A stretch of DNA of 64,000 nucleotides from Pseudomonas sp. FP1742 (GCF_030687145.1 NZ_CP117460.1:1922001-1986000), one strand, 5' to 3'. Counted from the first letter of the stretch, positions 18,361 through 27,905 are shown. A program made the numbers and translations. The notes: a model not told the origin generated them from the letters alone.

Positions 18361-19512
18361 ATGGCAGCGGCGGCGCTCCCGTACTGGCGGCTCTCCAGTT
18401 TCTACCTGTTCTATTTCGCCTTGCTCGGTTCGACGGCGCCGTTTCTGGCGCTGTACTTCGATCATCTGGGCTTCAGCGCCGCACGCATTGGCGAACTGGT
18501 GGCGATTCCGATGCTGATGCGCTGCGTGGCGCCGAATATCTGGGGCTGGCTCGGTGACTACACCGGGCGACGCCTGGCCATCGTGCGTTTCGGCGCCGCC
18601 TGCACCTTGCTGACCTTCTCGCTGATATTCGTCAGCAAAAGCTACGCCTGGCTGGCGATGGTCATGGCCTTGCACGCGTTCTTCTGGCATGCGGTGTTGC
18701 CGCAGTTCGAAGTCATCACCCTGGCGCACTTGCAGGGACAGACCTCGCGTTACAGTCAGATCCGCCTGTGGGGTTCCATCGGTTTCATCATCACCGTGGT
18801 GGCGCTGGGCCGATTGTTCGAATGGCTGAGTCTCGACATTTACCCGGTGGCACTGGTGCTGATCATGGCCGGGATCGTGGTCAGCAGCTTGTGGGTGCCC
18901 AACGCGCAACCGGTTCAGAGTGAACGGTTGGCGGGGGAGGGATTTCTCCAGCAATTGCGCAACCCCGGAGTATTGGCGTTTTACGCGTGCGTGGCGCTGA
19001 TGCAGATGAGTCACGGGCCGTATTACACCTTTCTGACCCTGCACCTTGAGCGACTTGGCTACAGTCGCGGGCTGATCGGCATGCTCTGGGCGGTCGGCGT
19101 GGTCGCCGAAGTCTTGATGTTTCTGTTCATGAGCAAGATTCTCGCGCGCTTCTCGGTGCGTCGGGTGCTGCTGGCGAGCTTCCTGTTGGCGGCTTTGCGT
19201 TGGTTATTGCTCGGTTCGTTTGCCGAATTCCTCTGGGTGCTGTTGTTCGCCCAGGTGCTGCACGCCGCCACCTTCGGCAGCTTTCACGCCGCTGCCATCC
19301 AGTTCGTGCAACGTAGCTTCGGCGCGCGCCAGCAAGGCCAGGGCCAGGCGTTGTATGCCGCGCTGGCCGGCACCGGCGGCGCACTGGGGGCGTTGTATTC
19401 CGGCTACAGCTGGAATGCCTTGGGCGCCACATTGACCTTTAGTATCGCCAGTCTCGCAGCCTTCGCCGCTGCCGTTATCATTGCCACACGTATGCAAGAG
19501 GACAGGCCATGA
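18361..19512 (+). CDS. MFS transporter, HcaT-like
   Basis: Inner-membrane major facilitator of 383 residues and about twelve hydrophobic segments, resembling the HcaT/MFS_1-like group. An early cytoplasmic-loop motif lies near GWLGDYTGRRLAIVRFG. Its stop overlaps the mtnB start as ATGA, so its production is coupled to methionine salvage. That context suggests transport of a methylthio-sugar or other salvage intermediate, but this is inference; HcaT-like members also carry aromatic acids. Confidence 0.85.
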   Translation: MAAAALPYWRLSSFYLFYFALLGSTAPFLALYFDHLGFSAARIGELVAIPMLMRCVAPNIWGWLGDYTGRRLAIVRFGAACTLLTFSLIFVSKSYAWLAMVMALHAFFWHAVLPQFEVITLAHLQGQTSRYSQIRLWGSIGFIITVVALGRLFEWLSLDIYPVALVLIMAGIVVSSLWVPNAQPVQSERLAGEGFLQQLRNPGVLAFYACVALMQMSHGPYYTFLTLHLERLGYSRGLIGMLWAVGVVAEVLMFLFMSKILARFSVRRVLLASFLLAALRWLLLGSFAEFLWVLLFAQVLHAATFGSFHAAAIQFVQRSFGARQQGQGQALYAALAGTGGALGALYSGYSWNALGATLTFSIASLAAFAAAVIIATRMQEDRP

Positions 19513-20135
19513 GCCTTACCCGTGAACACCTCGCCCAGGAAATCATCGACGCCGGGCGCTTTCTGTATGGCCGCGGCTGGTCGCCGGCCACCAGCAGCAA
19601 TTACTCGACCCGCCTGTCGCCGACCGAAGCCTTGCTGACCGTGTCCGGCAAGCACAAAGGTCAGCTGGGGCTTGATGATGTGTTGGCCACCGACCTGTCG
19701 GGCAACAGCCTGGAGCCAGGCAAGAAGCCGTCCGCCGAAACCCTGTTGCACACCCAGCTCTATAGCTGGCGCCCGGAGATCGGTGCGGTGCTGCACACCC
19801 ATTCGGTGAATGCCACGGTGCTGTCGCGCCTGACGCCGGAAGACTTCATCGAGTTCGAAGACTACGAACTGCAAAAAGCCTTCAGCGGCGTTTCGACCCA
19901 CGAGTCCCGGGTGCGCGTGCCGATTTTCGACAACGATCAGGACATTGCGCGGCTGGCCGCCAAGGTGCAGCCTTGGCTCGACGCCCACCCTGATTGCGTC
20001 GGCTACCTGATTCGCGGCCATGGTCTCTATACGTGGGGCGCGCGCATGAGCGACGCACTGCGGCAGATCGAAGCCTTTGAATTTTTGTTCGAGTGCGAGC
20101 TGAAGGCGCGCTCGCTCTTTAACCGTAATGCATGA
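19509..20135 (+). CDS. mtnB: Methylthioribulose-1-phosphate dehydratase
   Basis: Dehydrates methylthioribulose 1-phosphate to the diketo intermediate of the methionine salvage pathway. The 208-residue class II aldolase-fold protein contains SNYSTRLS near the N-terminus, the zinc-binding VLHTHSVNATVLSR, and a later HGLYTWG with the third metal-binding His. It overlaps the MFS gene by 4 bp and is followed after 18 bp by mtnD. Confidence 0.95.
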   Translation: MSLTREHLAQEIIDAGRFLYGRGWSPATSSNYSTRLSPTEALLTVSGKHKGQLGLDDVLATDLSGNSLEPGKKPSAETLLHTQLYSWRPEIGAVLHTHSVNATVLSRLTPEDFIEFEDYELQKAFSGVSTHESRVRVPIFDNDQDIARLAAKVQPWLDAHPDCVGYLIRGHGLYTWGARMSDALRQIEAFEFLFECELKARSLFNRNA

Positions 20136-20153
20136 ACCGTTAAGGAGTTGCCC

Positions 20154-20699
20154 ATGAGCAGCCTGTCCGTTTATCACGTCTCCAGCCCTGACATTCCGAA
20201 CAAGGTGCTGACCCACTTTGAAGACATCGCCTCGACCCTGGCCGAGCAGGGCGTACGCTTCGACCGTTGGCAAGCCGCGGCGAAAATCCAGCCCGGCGCC
20301 AGCCAGGAAGAAGTGATCGCCGCGTACCAGGAGCAAATCGACAAGCTGATGACCGAGCGCGGTTACATCACCGTCGACGTGGTCAGCCTGAACAGCGATC
20401 ACCCGCAAAAAGCCGAGCTGCGCGCCAAGTTCCTCGATGAACACCGCCATGGCGAAGACGAAGTGCGATTTTTCGTCGCCGGCCGTGGCCTGTTCACCCT
20501 GCACATCGATGATTACGTGTACGCCGTGCTCTGCGAGAAAAACGACCTGATCTCGGTACCGGCGGGTACGCCGCACTGGTTCGACATGGGCGAAAACCCG
20601 CACTTCGTCGCGATCCGCCTGTTCAACAACCCCGAAGGTTGGGTGGCCAACTTCACCGGTGATGACATTGCCAGCCATTTCCCGCGTCTTGAGGACTGA
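20154..20699 (+). CDS. mtnD: Acireductone dioxygenase
   Basis: Cleaves acireductone to formate and the oxo-acid precursor of methionine. The 181-residue cupin has the metal motif [15 protein letters not shown] (His-His-Glu) and a following FTLHIDD histidine. The ATG at 20154 follows AAGGAGTTGCCC; a TTG two codons upstream is not needed. It sits between mtnB and mtnC in the salvage operon. Confidence 0.95.
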   Translation: MSSLSVYHVSSPDIPNKVLTHFEDIASTLAEQGVRFDRWQAAAKIQPGASQEEVIAAYQEQIDKLMTERGYITVDVVSLNSDHPQKAELRAKFLDEHRHGEDEVRFFVAGRGLFTLHIDDYVYAVLCEKNDLISVPAGTPHWFDMGENPHFVAIRLFNNPEGWVANFTGDDIASHFPRLED

Positions 20700-20703
20700 G
20701 CCG

Positions 20704-21387
20704 ATGCCGATCAAAGCGATTCTCACCGACATCGAAGGCACCACCAGCGCGGTGAGTTTTGTGTTCGACGTATTGTTTCCCTACGCGGCCAAACACCTGC
20801 CGGACTTCGTTCGGCAAAATGCCGAACGCGCTGACGTCGCCGAACAGCTCGCCGCTGTTCGGCGTGACAGCGGTGAACCGCAAGCCGACGTCGAGCGGGT
20901 CATCGACATCCTTCTGGGCTGGATCGCCGAAGACCGCAAGGCCACGCCGCTCAAGGCGTTGCAGGGCATGGTCTGGGAGCAGGGGTATAAGGCCGGGCAG
21001 TTGAAAGGCCACGTTTATCCGGACGCCGTTGACGCGCTGAAGCGCTGGCATCAGGAAGGCTATCAACTGTTTGTTTATTCCTCGGGTTCGATTCAGGCAC
21101 AAAAGCTGATTTTCGGTTGCTCGGAGGCGGGGGATTTGTCGCCGTTGTTCAGCGGCTATTTCGACACCACTTCGGGCCCCAAGCGCGAAGCGCAGTCGTA
21201 CGAGCGCATCACCCGGGCGATTGGCGTCGAGGCTTCGCAGATTCTGTTTCTGTCCGATATCGTTCAGGAACTGGACGCGGCGCGCACGGCCGGCATGGCC
21301 ACCTGTGGCCTGGCACGTGAAGGCGGGGAGTTGGCGGGGCATGCGACGGTGGACAGTTTTGCCGGGATCACTCCTTCTACCTTTTAA
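20704..21387 (+). CDS. mtnC: Enolase-phosphatase E1
   Basis: HAD-type enzyme that enolises and dephosphorylates the diketo intermediate to acireductone, the substrate of MtnD. The 227-residue protein begins [20 protein letters not shown] with the DIEGTT catalytic motif and has [14 protein letters not shown] and [12 protein letters not shown]. It starts 4 bp after mtnD and is followed by a terminator. Salvage genes mtnA, mtnK or mtnP are not in this window. Confidence 0.95.
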   Translation: MPIKAILTDIEGTTSAVSFVFDVLFPYAAKHLPDFVRQNAERADVAEQLAAVRRDSGEPQADVERVIDILLGWIAEDRKATPLKALQGMVWEQGYKAGQLKGHVYPDAVDALKRWHQEGYQLFVYSSGSIQAQKLIFGCSEAGDLSPLFSGYFDTTSGPKREAQSYERITRAIGVEASQILFLSDIVQELDAARTAGMATCGLAREGGELAGHATVDSFAGITPSTF

Positions 21388-21409
21388 ACATCAGCCGTAG
21401 AAACAACTC

Positions 21410-21447
21410 AGGCCGTGAAGCGAAAGCTCTCACGGCCTGTTTGTTTG
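21410..21447 (+). terminator. Terminator of the mtn operon
   Basis: A 9-bp stem AGGCCGTGA/TCACGGCCT with an 11-base loop is followed by a T-rich run. Confidence 0.8.
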
Positions 21448-21475
21448 TAGCGCGTTTATTTATACAACCGCAGGT

Positions 21476-21754
21476 TTAAACCGAGTGATAAGTCGGCAGG
21501 GCGAACCGTTGCTGGCTTTGCAGCATGGAGATCTGTGGCAGTTCGCTGGCCTGTTCGGCGATGTCACGGCGAATCGCGCTGATCACCCATGACAGTTGAT
21601 CGCCGGCGTGTAACTGCTGGTAGGAAATCGAACGTTTGAAGACTTTGCCTTCCTGACTGCGCAGGGTCAGCAGAATGCCGCCGTCAGGCCGTGGCTGGGT
21701 GATGACTTCGAAGTTGGAGAACAGCGACGAAAATTTTTCCTGGATCAGGCTCAT
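21476..21754 (-). CDS. DUF3509 family protein
   Basis: Small Pseudomonas-type protein of 92 residues beginning MSLIQEKFSSLFSNFEVITQ, a pattern I recognise as DUF3509. It has a short beta-rich core (GGILLTLRSQEGKVFKRSI) and no membrane segment. The start at 21754 is preceded by GGAG; upstream in-frame starts at 21769 and 21790 are possible. It is convergent with the mtn operon and divergent from the acyl-CoA synthetase gene. The function is unknown. Confidence 0.75.
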   Translation of the reverse strand: MSLIQEKFSSLFSNFEVITQPRPDGGILLTLRSQEGKVFKRSISYQQLHAGDQLSWVISAIRRDIAEQASELPQISMLQSQQRFALPTYHSV

Positions 21755-22098
21755 GTCTATCAGCTCCATTTTGTGCTTGAAGGGCAACATGGAGAGGTAG
21801 TTGCAGTGATTGTGCCAGTGTCGTTATTTTTAAAATTTCATATAAATCAACAAGTTATATATTCATGATTTTCAGGGTATCGTGCAATTTGCATGAATGG
21901 CCATCGTGCATCCTGCATTTTGCGAGGTTGGCGACAATTGGATGGAACCAATCGCAATCGCCGGGGTTGCGCTTTTCGAATGCGGCGGCCGTGGATACAA
22001 AACATTGCAAAAACCGCGTGTACAGCCCAAGAAGCCCTGACGTATTTTCGGCCTCAATCAACGCCACCCGACAATAAAAAGATCGAACGGGAGCAACC
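21755..22098. other. Intergenic region between DUF3509 and the acyl-CoA synthetase
   Basis: This 344-bp divergent gap is AT-rich at its left end. It shows a small stem TTGG-ATGGAA-CCAA near 21939 and repeats of 'tgca' between 21880 and 21920. I see no credible gene in it; it presumably carries both promoters. Confidence 0.5.
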
Positions 22099-23937
22099 AT
22101 GAGCCGCACGCAGAACGACACGATTACCTGGGGCATGATGCTCCGCAAACTGCCTTCCATTGCCAAAGCCATCCCCCGCGTGGTCAAGGGCATGAAAGTG
22201 GCCAACGTCAAGGATCCGACCCAACCGTGTGGTCTGGGCTGGAGTTTCGAACAGGCGACGCTGCGCAACCCCGATGGCCCGGCATTGATGCAGGGCGACG
22301 TGACGCTCACTTATGCACAGATCAATCAGTGGGCCAATCGCATCGCCCATCATCTGATCGCTCAAGGCATTGGCAAGGGCGATGTGGTGGCGATCTTCAT
22401 CGAGAATCGTGTGGAGTTGCTGGTGACGATATTGGCGGTGGCCAAGGTCGGCGCGATCAGTGCCTTACTCAATACTTCCCAGACCCGCGACACCCTGGCT
22501 CACAGCCTGAACCTGGTGATGCCCGTAGCGATCGTGGTCGGAGAAGAGCTGGTTCCGGCCTTTAATGCGGTGCGCGAGCGGGTGGCCATCGATGTGGCGC
22601 GTACCTGGTTTGTCGCCGATCAAGACACCTTCAGCGACCCGGGCAATTCGCCCGATGGCTTCACCAATCTGATGACGGCCAGCTGCGAGGCGTCCAGCGA
22701 CAATCCCGCCAGCAGCCGACGGGTTTTTTTCGACGACCCTTGCTTCTATATCTACACCTCGGGCACCACCGGGTTGCCCAAGGCCGGGGTATTCAAGCAT
22801 GGCCGCTGGATGCGCAGCTGTGCCAGTTTCGGGCTGATCGCCCTGGACATGCAGCCGCAGGACGTCGTTTATTGCACCTTGCCGCTGTACCACGCCACCG
22901 GGCTTTGCGTGTGCTGGGGCTCGGCGATCAGCGGGGCGTCGGGGTTTGCCATCCGCCGCAAGTTCAGCGCCAGCCAGTTCTGGAGCGACGTGCGCAAGTA
23001 CCGGGCGACCACCCTCGGTTATGTCGGCGAATTGTGCCGCTATCTGGTGGATCAACCGCGCAGCGTCGACGACAGTCGGCACGGCGTGACGAAGATGATT
23101 GGCAATGGTCTGCGCCCTGGAGCGTGGCGCGAGTTCAAGACGCGGTTTGCCGTCGACCATATCTGCGAGCTATACGCCGCCAGCGACGGCAATATCGGTT
23201 TCACCAATATCCTCAACTTCGACAACACCATTGGCTTTTCCCTGATGGCCTGGGAGCTGGTGGCGTACGACCACGACAGCGGCGCCCCCACGCGGGATGC
23301 CAACGGCTTCATGCGCAAAGTGGCCAAGGGCGAGCAGGGTTTATTGCTGGCGAGAATTGACGACAAGGCGCCGCTGGACGGCTACACCGATCCGCAGAAG
23401 ACCGCAAAAGTGGTGCTCCACGACGTGTTCGTGAAGGGCGACCGTTACTTCAATACCGGTGATCTGCTGCGCAACATCGGTTTTGGTCATGCGCAATTTG
23501 TCGATCGCCTGGGCGACACCTACCGCTGGAAGGGCGAAAACGTCTCCACCACCGAGGTCGAAAACATCCTGTTGCAACATCCGCATATTGCCGAAGCCGT
23601 GGCCTATGGCGTGGAAATCCACAACACCAACGGGCGAGCGGGGATGGCCGCGATTACCCCAGCCGAATCCCTGGCGACTCTGGATTTCAGCGAATTGCTG
23701 GCTTTCGCCCGGCAACAAATGCCGGCCTATGCGGTGCCATTGTTTCTGCGGGTGAAGGTGAAAATGGAGACCACCGGAACCTTCAAATACCAGAAGGCCC
23801 GGCTCAAGGACGAAGCCTTCGACCCGAACAAGTCTGGCGAGGACCCGGTCTACGCCTGGCTGCCGGGCACCGAGACTTATGTGCAAGTCACCGAGCAGGT
23901 GTCGGCGGATATTCGCGGTGGCAGGTATCGCTATTGA
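22099..23937 (+). CDS. Long-chain acyl-CoA synthetase, FATP/FadD6 type
   Basis: AMP-forming ligase of 612 residues that activates long-chain fatty acids to CoA thioesters. It has the P-loop motif YIYTSGTTGLPKA, the adenine-binding region ELYAASDGNIGF, and the late YFNTGDL and DRLGDTYRWKGENVSTTEVE motifs of the family. The FATP-like sequence separates it from the FadD1/FadD2 enzymes of Pseudomonas. Start ATG at 22099 follows GGGAG. It appears to be transcribed alone. Confidence 0.88.
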   Translation: MSRTQNDTITWGMMLRKLPSIAKAIPRVVKGMKVANVKDPTQPCGLGWSFEQATLRNPDGPALMQGDVTLTYAQINQWANRIAHHLIAQGIGKGDVVAIFIENRVELLVTILAVAKVGAISALLNTSQTRDTLAHSLNLVMPVAIVVGEELVPAFNAVRERVAIDVARTWFVADQDTFSDPGNSPDGFTNLMTASCEASSDNPASSRRVFFDDPCFYIYTSGTTGLPKAGVFKHGRWMRSCASFGLIALDMQPQDVVYCTLPLYHATGLCVCWGSAISGASGFAIRRKFSASQFWSDVRKYRATTLGYVGELCRYLVDQPRSVDDSRHGVTKMIGNGLRPGAWREFKTRFAVDHICELYAASDGNIGFTNILNFDNTIGFSLMAWELVAYDHDSGAPTRDANGFMRKVAKGEQGLLLARIDDKAPLDGYTDPQKTAKVVLHDVFVKGDRYFNTGDLLRNIGFGHAQFVDRLGDTYRWKGENVSTTEVENILLQHPHIAEAVAYGVEIHNTNGRAGMAAITPAESLATLDFSELLAFARQQMPAYAVPLFLRVKVKMETTGTFKYQKARLKDEAFDPNKSGEDPVYAWLPGTETYVQVTEQVSADIRGGRYRY

Positions 23938-24033
23938 ATCTGGCTATGACCGTCCATGAGAAAAAACAAGTGACAGGTTCCGGGCTGCTCGGGAAACTAT
24001 CGGCTTTCCGATTGACCGAATGTGGAGTCCCCA

Positions 24034-24552
24034 ATGTCAGACAAAAGCCGCCAGATGACCCCCGAAGAGGCTGCCGAATTTGCCGAACAGGTGTTCAACA
24101 AAGCGCGCGAGGGTGATGCGGCCATGATGGCTGCGCTGCTGACCAAGGGCCTGCCGCCGAACCTGCGCAACCACAAGGGCGACACCTTGCTGATGCTCGC
24201 CGCGTACCACGGCCATGTCGACACGGTAAAAGTCCTGCTCGAACACAAGGCCGATCCCGAGATTCGCAACGACAACGGCCAGAGCCCGATTGCCGGCGCG
24301 GCGTTCAAGGGGGATCTGGCAGTGGTCAAGGCATTGGTTGAAGGTGGCGCTGAAGTGGAAGGTTCGTCCTTCGACGGTCGCACTGCGCTGATGATGGCGG
24401 CGATGTTCAACCGCGTCGAAATCATCGACTACCTGATCAGCAAGGGCGCCGATCCGGCAGCCAAGGATGCCAATGGGGTGTCCGCGCTGGACGCGGCCAA
24501 GACCATGGGGGCGGCGGATACTACGGCGCAGCTGCAAAAACTCCTGGCCTGA
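24034..24552 (+). CDS. Ankyrin-repeat protein
   Basis: A 172-residue cytoplasmic protein built of about four ankyrin repeats after a short helical start. Typical units are GDTLLMLAAYHGHVDTVKVL, GQSPIAGAAFKGDLAVVKAL and GRTALMMAAMFNRVEIIDYL, each starting with N-x-G or D-G. The start MSDKSRQMTPEEAAEF at 24034 follows GGAG. Small ankyrin proteins of pseudomonads bind partner proteins; no partner is evident from the neighbours. Confidence 0.88.
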   Translation: MSDKSRQMTPEEAAEFAEQVFNKAREGDAAMMAALLTKGLPPNLRNHKGDTLLMLAAYHGHVDTVKVLLEHKADPEIRNDNGQSPIAGAAFKGDLAVVKALVEGGAEVEGSSFDGRTALMMAAMFNRVEIIDYLISKGADPAAKDANGVSALDAAKTMGAADTTAQLQKLLA

Positions 24553-24575
24553 CCTCTGTAGTGTCGCGGGGCTTT

Positions 24576-24714
24576 TGTGGCGAGGGAGCTCTGTGGCGAG
24601 GGGGCTTGCCCCCGTTGGACCGCGAAGCGGTCCCCTTTGGTATCTCAGTCAAACCCAGTTCTCTGGTTTTACGACTGCTTCGCAGCCGAACGGGGGCAAG
24701 CCCCCTCGCCACAG
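24576..24714. repeat. Paired REP (tgtggcgagggggcttgccc class)
   Basis: Inverted arms 'ctgtggcgagggggcttgcc' and 'gcaagccccctcgccacag', plus a partial extra copy at the left. This is the second copy of the class seen at 1283-1434, with the same asymmetry. Confidence 0.85.
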
Positions 24715-24795
24715 GTTCCTGCCAGGTCCCGCAATCCGTTTCCGAATGCGTTATCCTTCGCGCCCTCAAAATTCCCTCGCTACAGGATCCACTTC

Positions 24796-25326
24796 ATGAA
24801 AGCCGCACTCGTCGAACTCATCAGCAAAATCAGCTCCGGGTGCATGGGCGAGGACGAAATCCTGAAAATCGCTGACGAAGCGGCTCAGGCCTACGCCGAT
24901 CCCGAGGCTTTTCTGGCGGCCAATCCAGACATCAACTACGACGACACCTTTCCGATCCCGTTGGGCGAGTGGGTTGTCGTCGGCAGTCTGCCGGAAACCG
25001 TGCTGTTCCAGGCCGACACCTACATGGACCTGTTCGCGCAGATCGTCGCCTCGTTCGGCCCCGGCGTTGCGTTCAACATCAAACCCAAGCAACTGGCCAA
25101 AACCGAAGCCCTCACGGCACTCAACCGCATTCAGGTGCAGATGAGCAGCCTGAACAAGGAAAACGGTGGCTACACCTTGATGAACTTCAGCCAGTTGCTC
25201 GACGATGAACTGCAAGTGGTACTGGTCTACGGCAACGACGTGCCACGGGTGCTGGAATTGTGCGCCGAAGTCGGCATCGCCGCCGCGCCCTCCCTGGAAG
25301 CCCTGAAAGTGGCCATCCACGTCTGA
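24796..25326 (+). CDS. Conserved cytoplasmic protein, unknown function
   Basis: A 176-residue protein beginning MKAALVELISKISSGCMGED with no signal peptide or membrane segment. It has an N-terminal helical part, a middle with GEWVVVGSLPETVLFQADTY and a C-terminal alpha/beta portion. I do not recognise the family. The ATG at 24796 lies after a REP pair; no strong ribosome site is visible, although CAGGATCCACTTC precedes it. It is followed by the small membrane protein gene after about 80 bp. Confidence 0.65.
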   Translation: MKAALVELISKISSGCMGEDEILKIADEAAQAYADPEAFLAANPDINYDDTFPIPLGEWVVVGSLPETVLFQADTYMDLFAQIVASFGPGVAFNIKPKQLAKTEALTALNRIQVQMSSLNKENGGYTLMNFSQLLDDELQVVLVYGNDVPRVLELCAEVGIAAAPSLEALKVAIHV

Positions 25327-25409
25327 AGCCGTCTACAACGGTAATAAAACGGAACCCTTGCAAGACCCGACTATCCTAAGAGTGCCTACCATTTTTTTGG
25401 AGCGACACC

Positions 25410-25601
25410 ATGGGTTCCACGTTCAACACCCTGATCGGCCTGATTATTTTTGCCCTGGACATCTGGGCCATCATCAACGTGCTTAAAAGTGGCGCCGAAA
25501 CCGGGATGAAAGTCCTTTGGGTGCTGTTGATCCTGCTGCTGCCGGTCCTGGGCCTGATCATCTGGGCCATCGCCGGGCCAAGAGGCGATGTGCGGATCTG
25601 A
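25410..25601 (+). CDS. Small PLDc_N-type membrane protein
   Basis: A 63-residue protein with two hydrophobic helices (LIGLIIFALDIWAIINVL and VLWVLLILLLPVLGLIIWAI) joined by a short loop, ending in GPRGDVRI. This matches the phospholipase D nuclease N-terminal (PLDc_N) family of stand-alone membrane proteins. An SD-like GGAG precedes the ATG at 25410. Its role is unknown. Confidence 0.78.
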   Translation: MGSTFNTLIGLIIFALDIWAIINVLKSGAETGMKVLWVLLILLLPVLGLIIWAIAGPRGDVRI

Positions 25602-25628
25602 TGCCGCTCCCAGGCCAACACATTTTCC

Positions 25629-25721
25629 CTGTGGGAGCGGGCTTGCTCGCGAAAACGGACTTTCAGTCGACATCAATGTTGAATGATCAGCCGCCTTCGC
25701 GAGCAAGCCCGCTCCCACAAG
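25629..25721. repeat. Paired REP (gtgggagcgggcttgctcgc class)
   Basis: Inverted arms 'ctgtgggagcgggcttgctc' and 'gagcaagcccgctcccacaa' lie between the PLDc_N gene and speE. Confidence 0.85.
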
Positions 25722-25883
25722 GGGACCTCCTGAGCGTTCAAAATGTCTTCTGTCTGACGAAGGTTCGACCTGTCATGTTCCGCGACGTAGAATGCGCGCC
25801 TTTCCCGGTCAATCGAGGTGATCGATTGGCCATCATGGGCGGGTAACCGTCCGTTGCCACCCGCATTCATCGGAGCACTTCCC

Positions 25884-26759
25884 ATGAGCAATACCCCAAC
25901 CAGCGACTACCTGGAAACCCTCTACGAAGGCTATGGCCAGCGTTTTCGCATGGAAAAACTGCTGCACGAAGTGCGCACCGAACACCAGCACCTGGTGATC
26001 TTCGAAAACCCGCGCATGGGCCGGGTGATGGCGCTGGACGGTGTAATCCAGACCACCGAAGCCGACGAATTCATCTACCACGAGATGCTCACCCATGTGC
26101 CGATCCTCGCCCATGGCACCGCCAAGCGCGTGCTGATCATCGGCGGTGGCGACGGCGGCATGCTGCGTGAAGTGGCCAAGCACCGCAGTGTCGAGCACAT
26201 CACCATGGTCGAAATCGACGGCACCGTGGTCGACATGTGCAAGGAATTCCTGCCGAACCACTCCAAGGGTGCGTTCGATGATCCACGCCTGAACCTGGTG
26301 ATCGACGACGGTATGCGTTTCGTCGCCACCACCACCGAAAAGTTCGACGTGATCATTTCCGACTCTACCGACCCGATCGGTCCGGGCGAAGTGCTGTTTT
26401 CCGAAAACTTCTACCAGGCATGCCATCGCTGCCTGAACGAAGGTGGCATTCTGGTGACCCAGAACGGCACCCCGTTCATGCAAATCGAAGAAGTCAAAAC
26501 CACCGCCGGCCGCCTGCGCAGCCTGTTCCCGGACTGGCACTTCTATCAAGCGGCGGTGCCGACCTACATCGGCGGCGCGATGACCTTCGCCTGGGGCGCG
26601 ACCGATACCGCCTATCGCAAATTGTCCCGCGAAACCCTGCAACAGCGCTTCGCCGGCAGCGGCATCATCACCCGCTACTACAATCCGGAAATCCACATCG
26701 GCGCCTTCGCCTTGCCGCAGTACGTGCTGCAAGCGGTGAACAAACCCAGCAACGACTAA
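25884..26759 (+). CDS. speE: Polyamine aminopropyltransferase (spermidine synthase)
   Basis: Transfers the aminopropyl group of decarboxylated SAM to putrescine, releasing methylthioadenosine. The 291-residue protein begins [20 protein letters not shown], with nucleotide motif [18 protein letters not shown] and the catalytic/substrate region [20 protein letters not shown]. The by-product MTA feeds methionine salvage, whose mtnBDC genes lie 5 kb away. A speD gene is not adjacent. Confidence 0.93.
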   Translation: MSNTPTSDYLETLYEGYGQRFRMEKLLHEVRTEHQHLVIFENPRMGRVMALDGVIQTTEADEFIYHEMLTHVPILAHGTAKRVLIIGGGDGGMLREVAKHRSVEHITMVEIDGTVVDMCKEFLPNHSKGAFDDPRLNLVIDDGMRFVATTTEKFDVIISDSTDPIGPGEVLFSENFYQACHRCLNEGGILVTQNGTPFMQIEEVKTTAGRLRSLFPDWHFYQAAVPTYIGGAMTFAWGATDTAYRKLSRETLQQRFAGSGIITRYYNPEIHIGAFALPQYVLQAVNKPSND

Positions 26760-26774
26760 AGTTATCCACACCCC

Positions 26775-26867
26775 TTGTGGGAGCGGGCTTGCTCGCGAAG
26801 GCAGTCTTTCAGTCGATAGAGATGTCGACTGACACACCGCTTTCGCGAGCAAGCCCGCTCCCACAGG
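26775..26867. repeat. Paired REP (gtgggagcgggcttgctcgc class)
   Basis: Inverted arms 'tgtgggagcgggcttgctcg' and 'gcgagcaagcccgctcccac' follow speE by 15 bp. Confidence 0.85.
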
Positions 26868-26973
26868 TTTTGTTTTTTACAGGCTGGCGCGGTGTAATCC
26901 GTTTGAACGATCACTCAAGGCAAAAGTCCAGATAGATGTAAGCCCATCCAAGGGTTTTATCGAGGAGGCACCG

Positions 26974-27207
26974 ATGCAAAAGTGGAAAATCACTTTCGTG
27001 GATGATCACGGTGAAACAGTCGACGAACTCTTCGAGTGCGAGGAATGCCCGAATAGCGAGCAGGCCGCCAAACTCATTCGCGCCCGGCGCCTGCCGGTCG
27101 CTGCTGAACTTGATCTCAATGATCTGGAGGGTCGCACCGATGATCCGACCGTCAAAAGCCTGAAATCCCAGTACAGCATTGAAATCCTCGGCATTACCCC
27201 GATTTGA
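26974..27207 (+). CDS. Small conserved protein, unknown function
   Basis: A 77-residue acidic protein, MQKWKITFVDDHGETVDELF at its start, with an ECEECPNSEQ motif containing two cysteines three apart, and no membrane segment. The ATG at 26974 follows a GAGGAGG-like site. I do not recognise the family; the C-x-x-C may bind a metal. A possible branched RNA element and rraB lie downstream. Confidence 0.65.
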   Translation: MQKWKITFVDDHGETVDELFECEECPNSEQAAKLIRARRLPVAAELDLNDLEGRTDDPTVKSLKSQYSIEILGITPI

Positions 27208-27229
27208 TACACCTCTTGTCACATTCACT

Positions 27230-27304
27230 ACCAGACCTTGGCAGCAGCTCTATCTAAGGGCTACTCTGCAAGCGAGATCAGCGAATGACTCGCTAAGGTC
27301 TGGT
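27230..27304 (+). ncRNA. Candidate three-way-junction RNA element upstream of rraB
   Basis: Perfect 10-base arms ACCAGACCTT (27230-27239) and AAGGTCTGGT (27295-27304) enclose a second hairpin AGCGAG/CTCGCT (27271-27276 / 27289-27294) abutting the outer stem, and a third GCAG/CTGC plus AGC/GCT (27241-27269). There is no T run, so it is not a terminator. It lies about 120 bp upstream of rraB and could be a leader structure. Confidence 0.4.
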
Positions 27305-27422
27305 CTTGTCAGCTACATGCTTGTTTCCCGGCGGCAACCTCTGTTGCCGTATCGCTCTCACCAATCGGTTGAAAGTGCAGGGAATACGGAAAGTCTATCC
27401 ATCAGTCTGAGGGGGACGTTTC

Positions 27423-27764
27423 ATGAGCACAGCCTATCAAGAAGACATCAGCAGCAGCGTGCTGCGCCGCATGAAAGAAGGCGGTTTCGACTTTTCACGA
27501 TTCCATCCCATCGAGTTCTACGCCATTTTCCCGGACGAGGAGCGGGCACGCAGGGCGGCAGGTCATTTTTGTGGTGAATCCTTGAATGCCCAGATCAGCG
27601 TGCGTGATGACGGCGCATGGTCTCTGGAACTGAGCAAAGTGATGTACGCCACCTACGACGGGATCGGCGACTTCGAGCAGGACTTCGAGGCGGTGGTCGA
27701 GCCTCTGGGCGGCATTATCGAGGGATGGGGCGTCAAGCAGGAGGTACGAGGGCTACTCGCATAA
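27423..27764 (+). CDS. rraB: RraB-type regulator of RNase E
   Basis: A 113-residue protein of the RraB family (PF06877-like), whose E. coli member binds RNase E and modulates its activity. The pattern is DEERARRAAGHFCGESLNAQ and SLELSKVMYATYDGIGDFEQ, then PLGGIIEGWGVKQEV at the end. The start MSTAYQEDISSSVLRRMKEG follows GGGGGACG. A structured leader precedes it. The symbol is by family; some pseudomonads carry paralogues. Confidence 0.75.
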   Translation: MSTAYQEDISSSVLRRMKEGGFDFSRFHPIEFYAIFPDEERARRAAGHFCGESLNAQISVRDDGAWSLELSKVMYATYDGIGDFEQDFEAVVEPLGGIIEGWGVKQEVRGLLA

Positions 27765-27790
27765 CCTTATGAACAGCGACAACACTCAGC

Positions 27791-27826
27791 AACGGCTGAC
27801 CTTCGGGTTGGCCGTTTTCGTTTTCG
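27791..27826 (+). terminator. Terminator after rraB
   Basis: The stem AACGGC...ACC-TTCG-GGT...GCCGTT with a UUCG-type tetraloop is followed by TTCGTTTTCG. Confidence 0.75.
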
Positions 27827-27879
27827 TGGTTTGAAAAGGCCGAAGATTGTGTTTTCGATTCATAACGTTTCAAAAATGC

Positions 27880-27905
27880 AAAAAAAGCCGCCTGAACAGG
27901 CGGCT
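27880..27905 (-). terminator. Orphan minus-strand terminator
   Basis: The 9-bp stem AGCCGCCTG/CAGGCGGCT with a two-base loop is followed on the minus strand by seven T residues. Confidence 0.65.
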
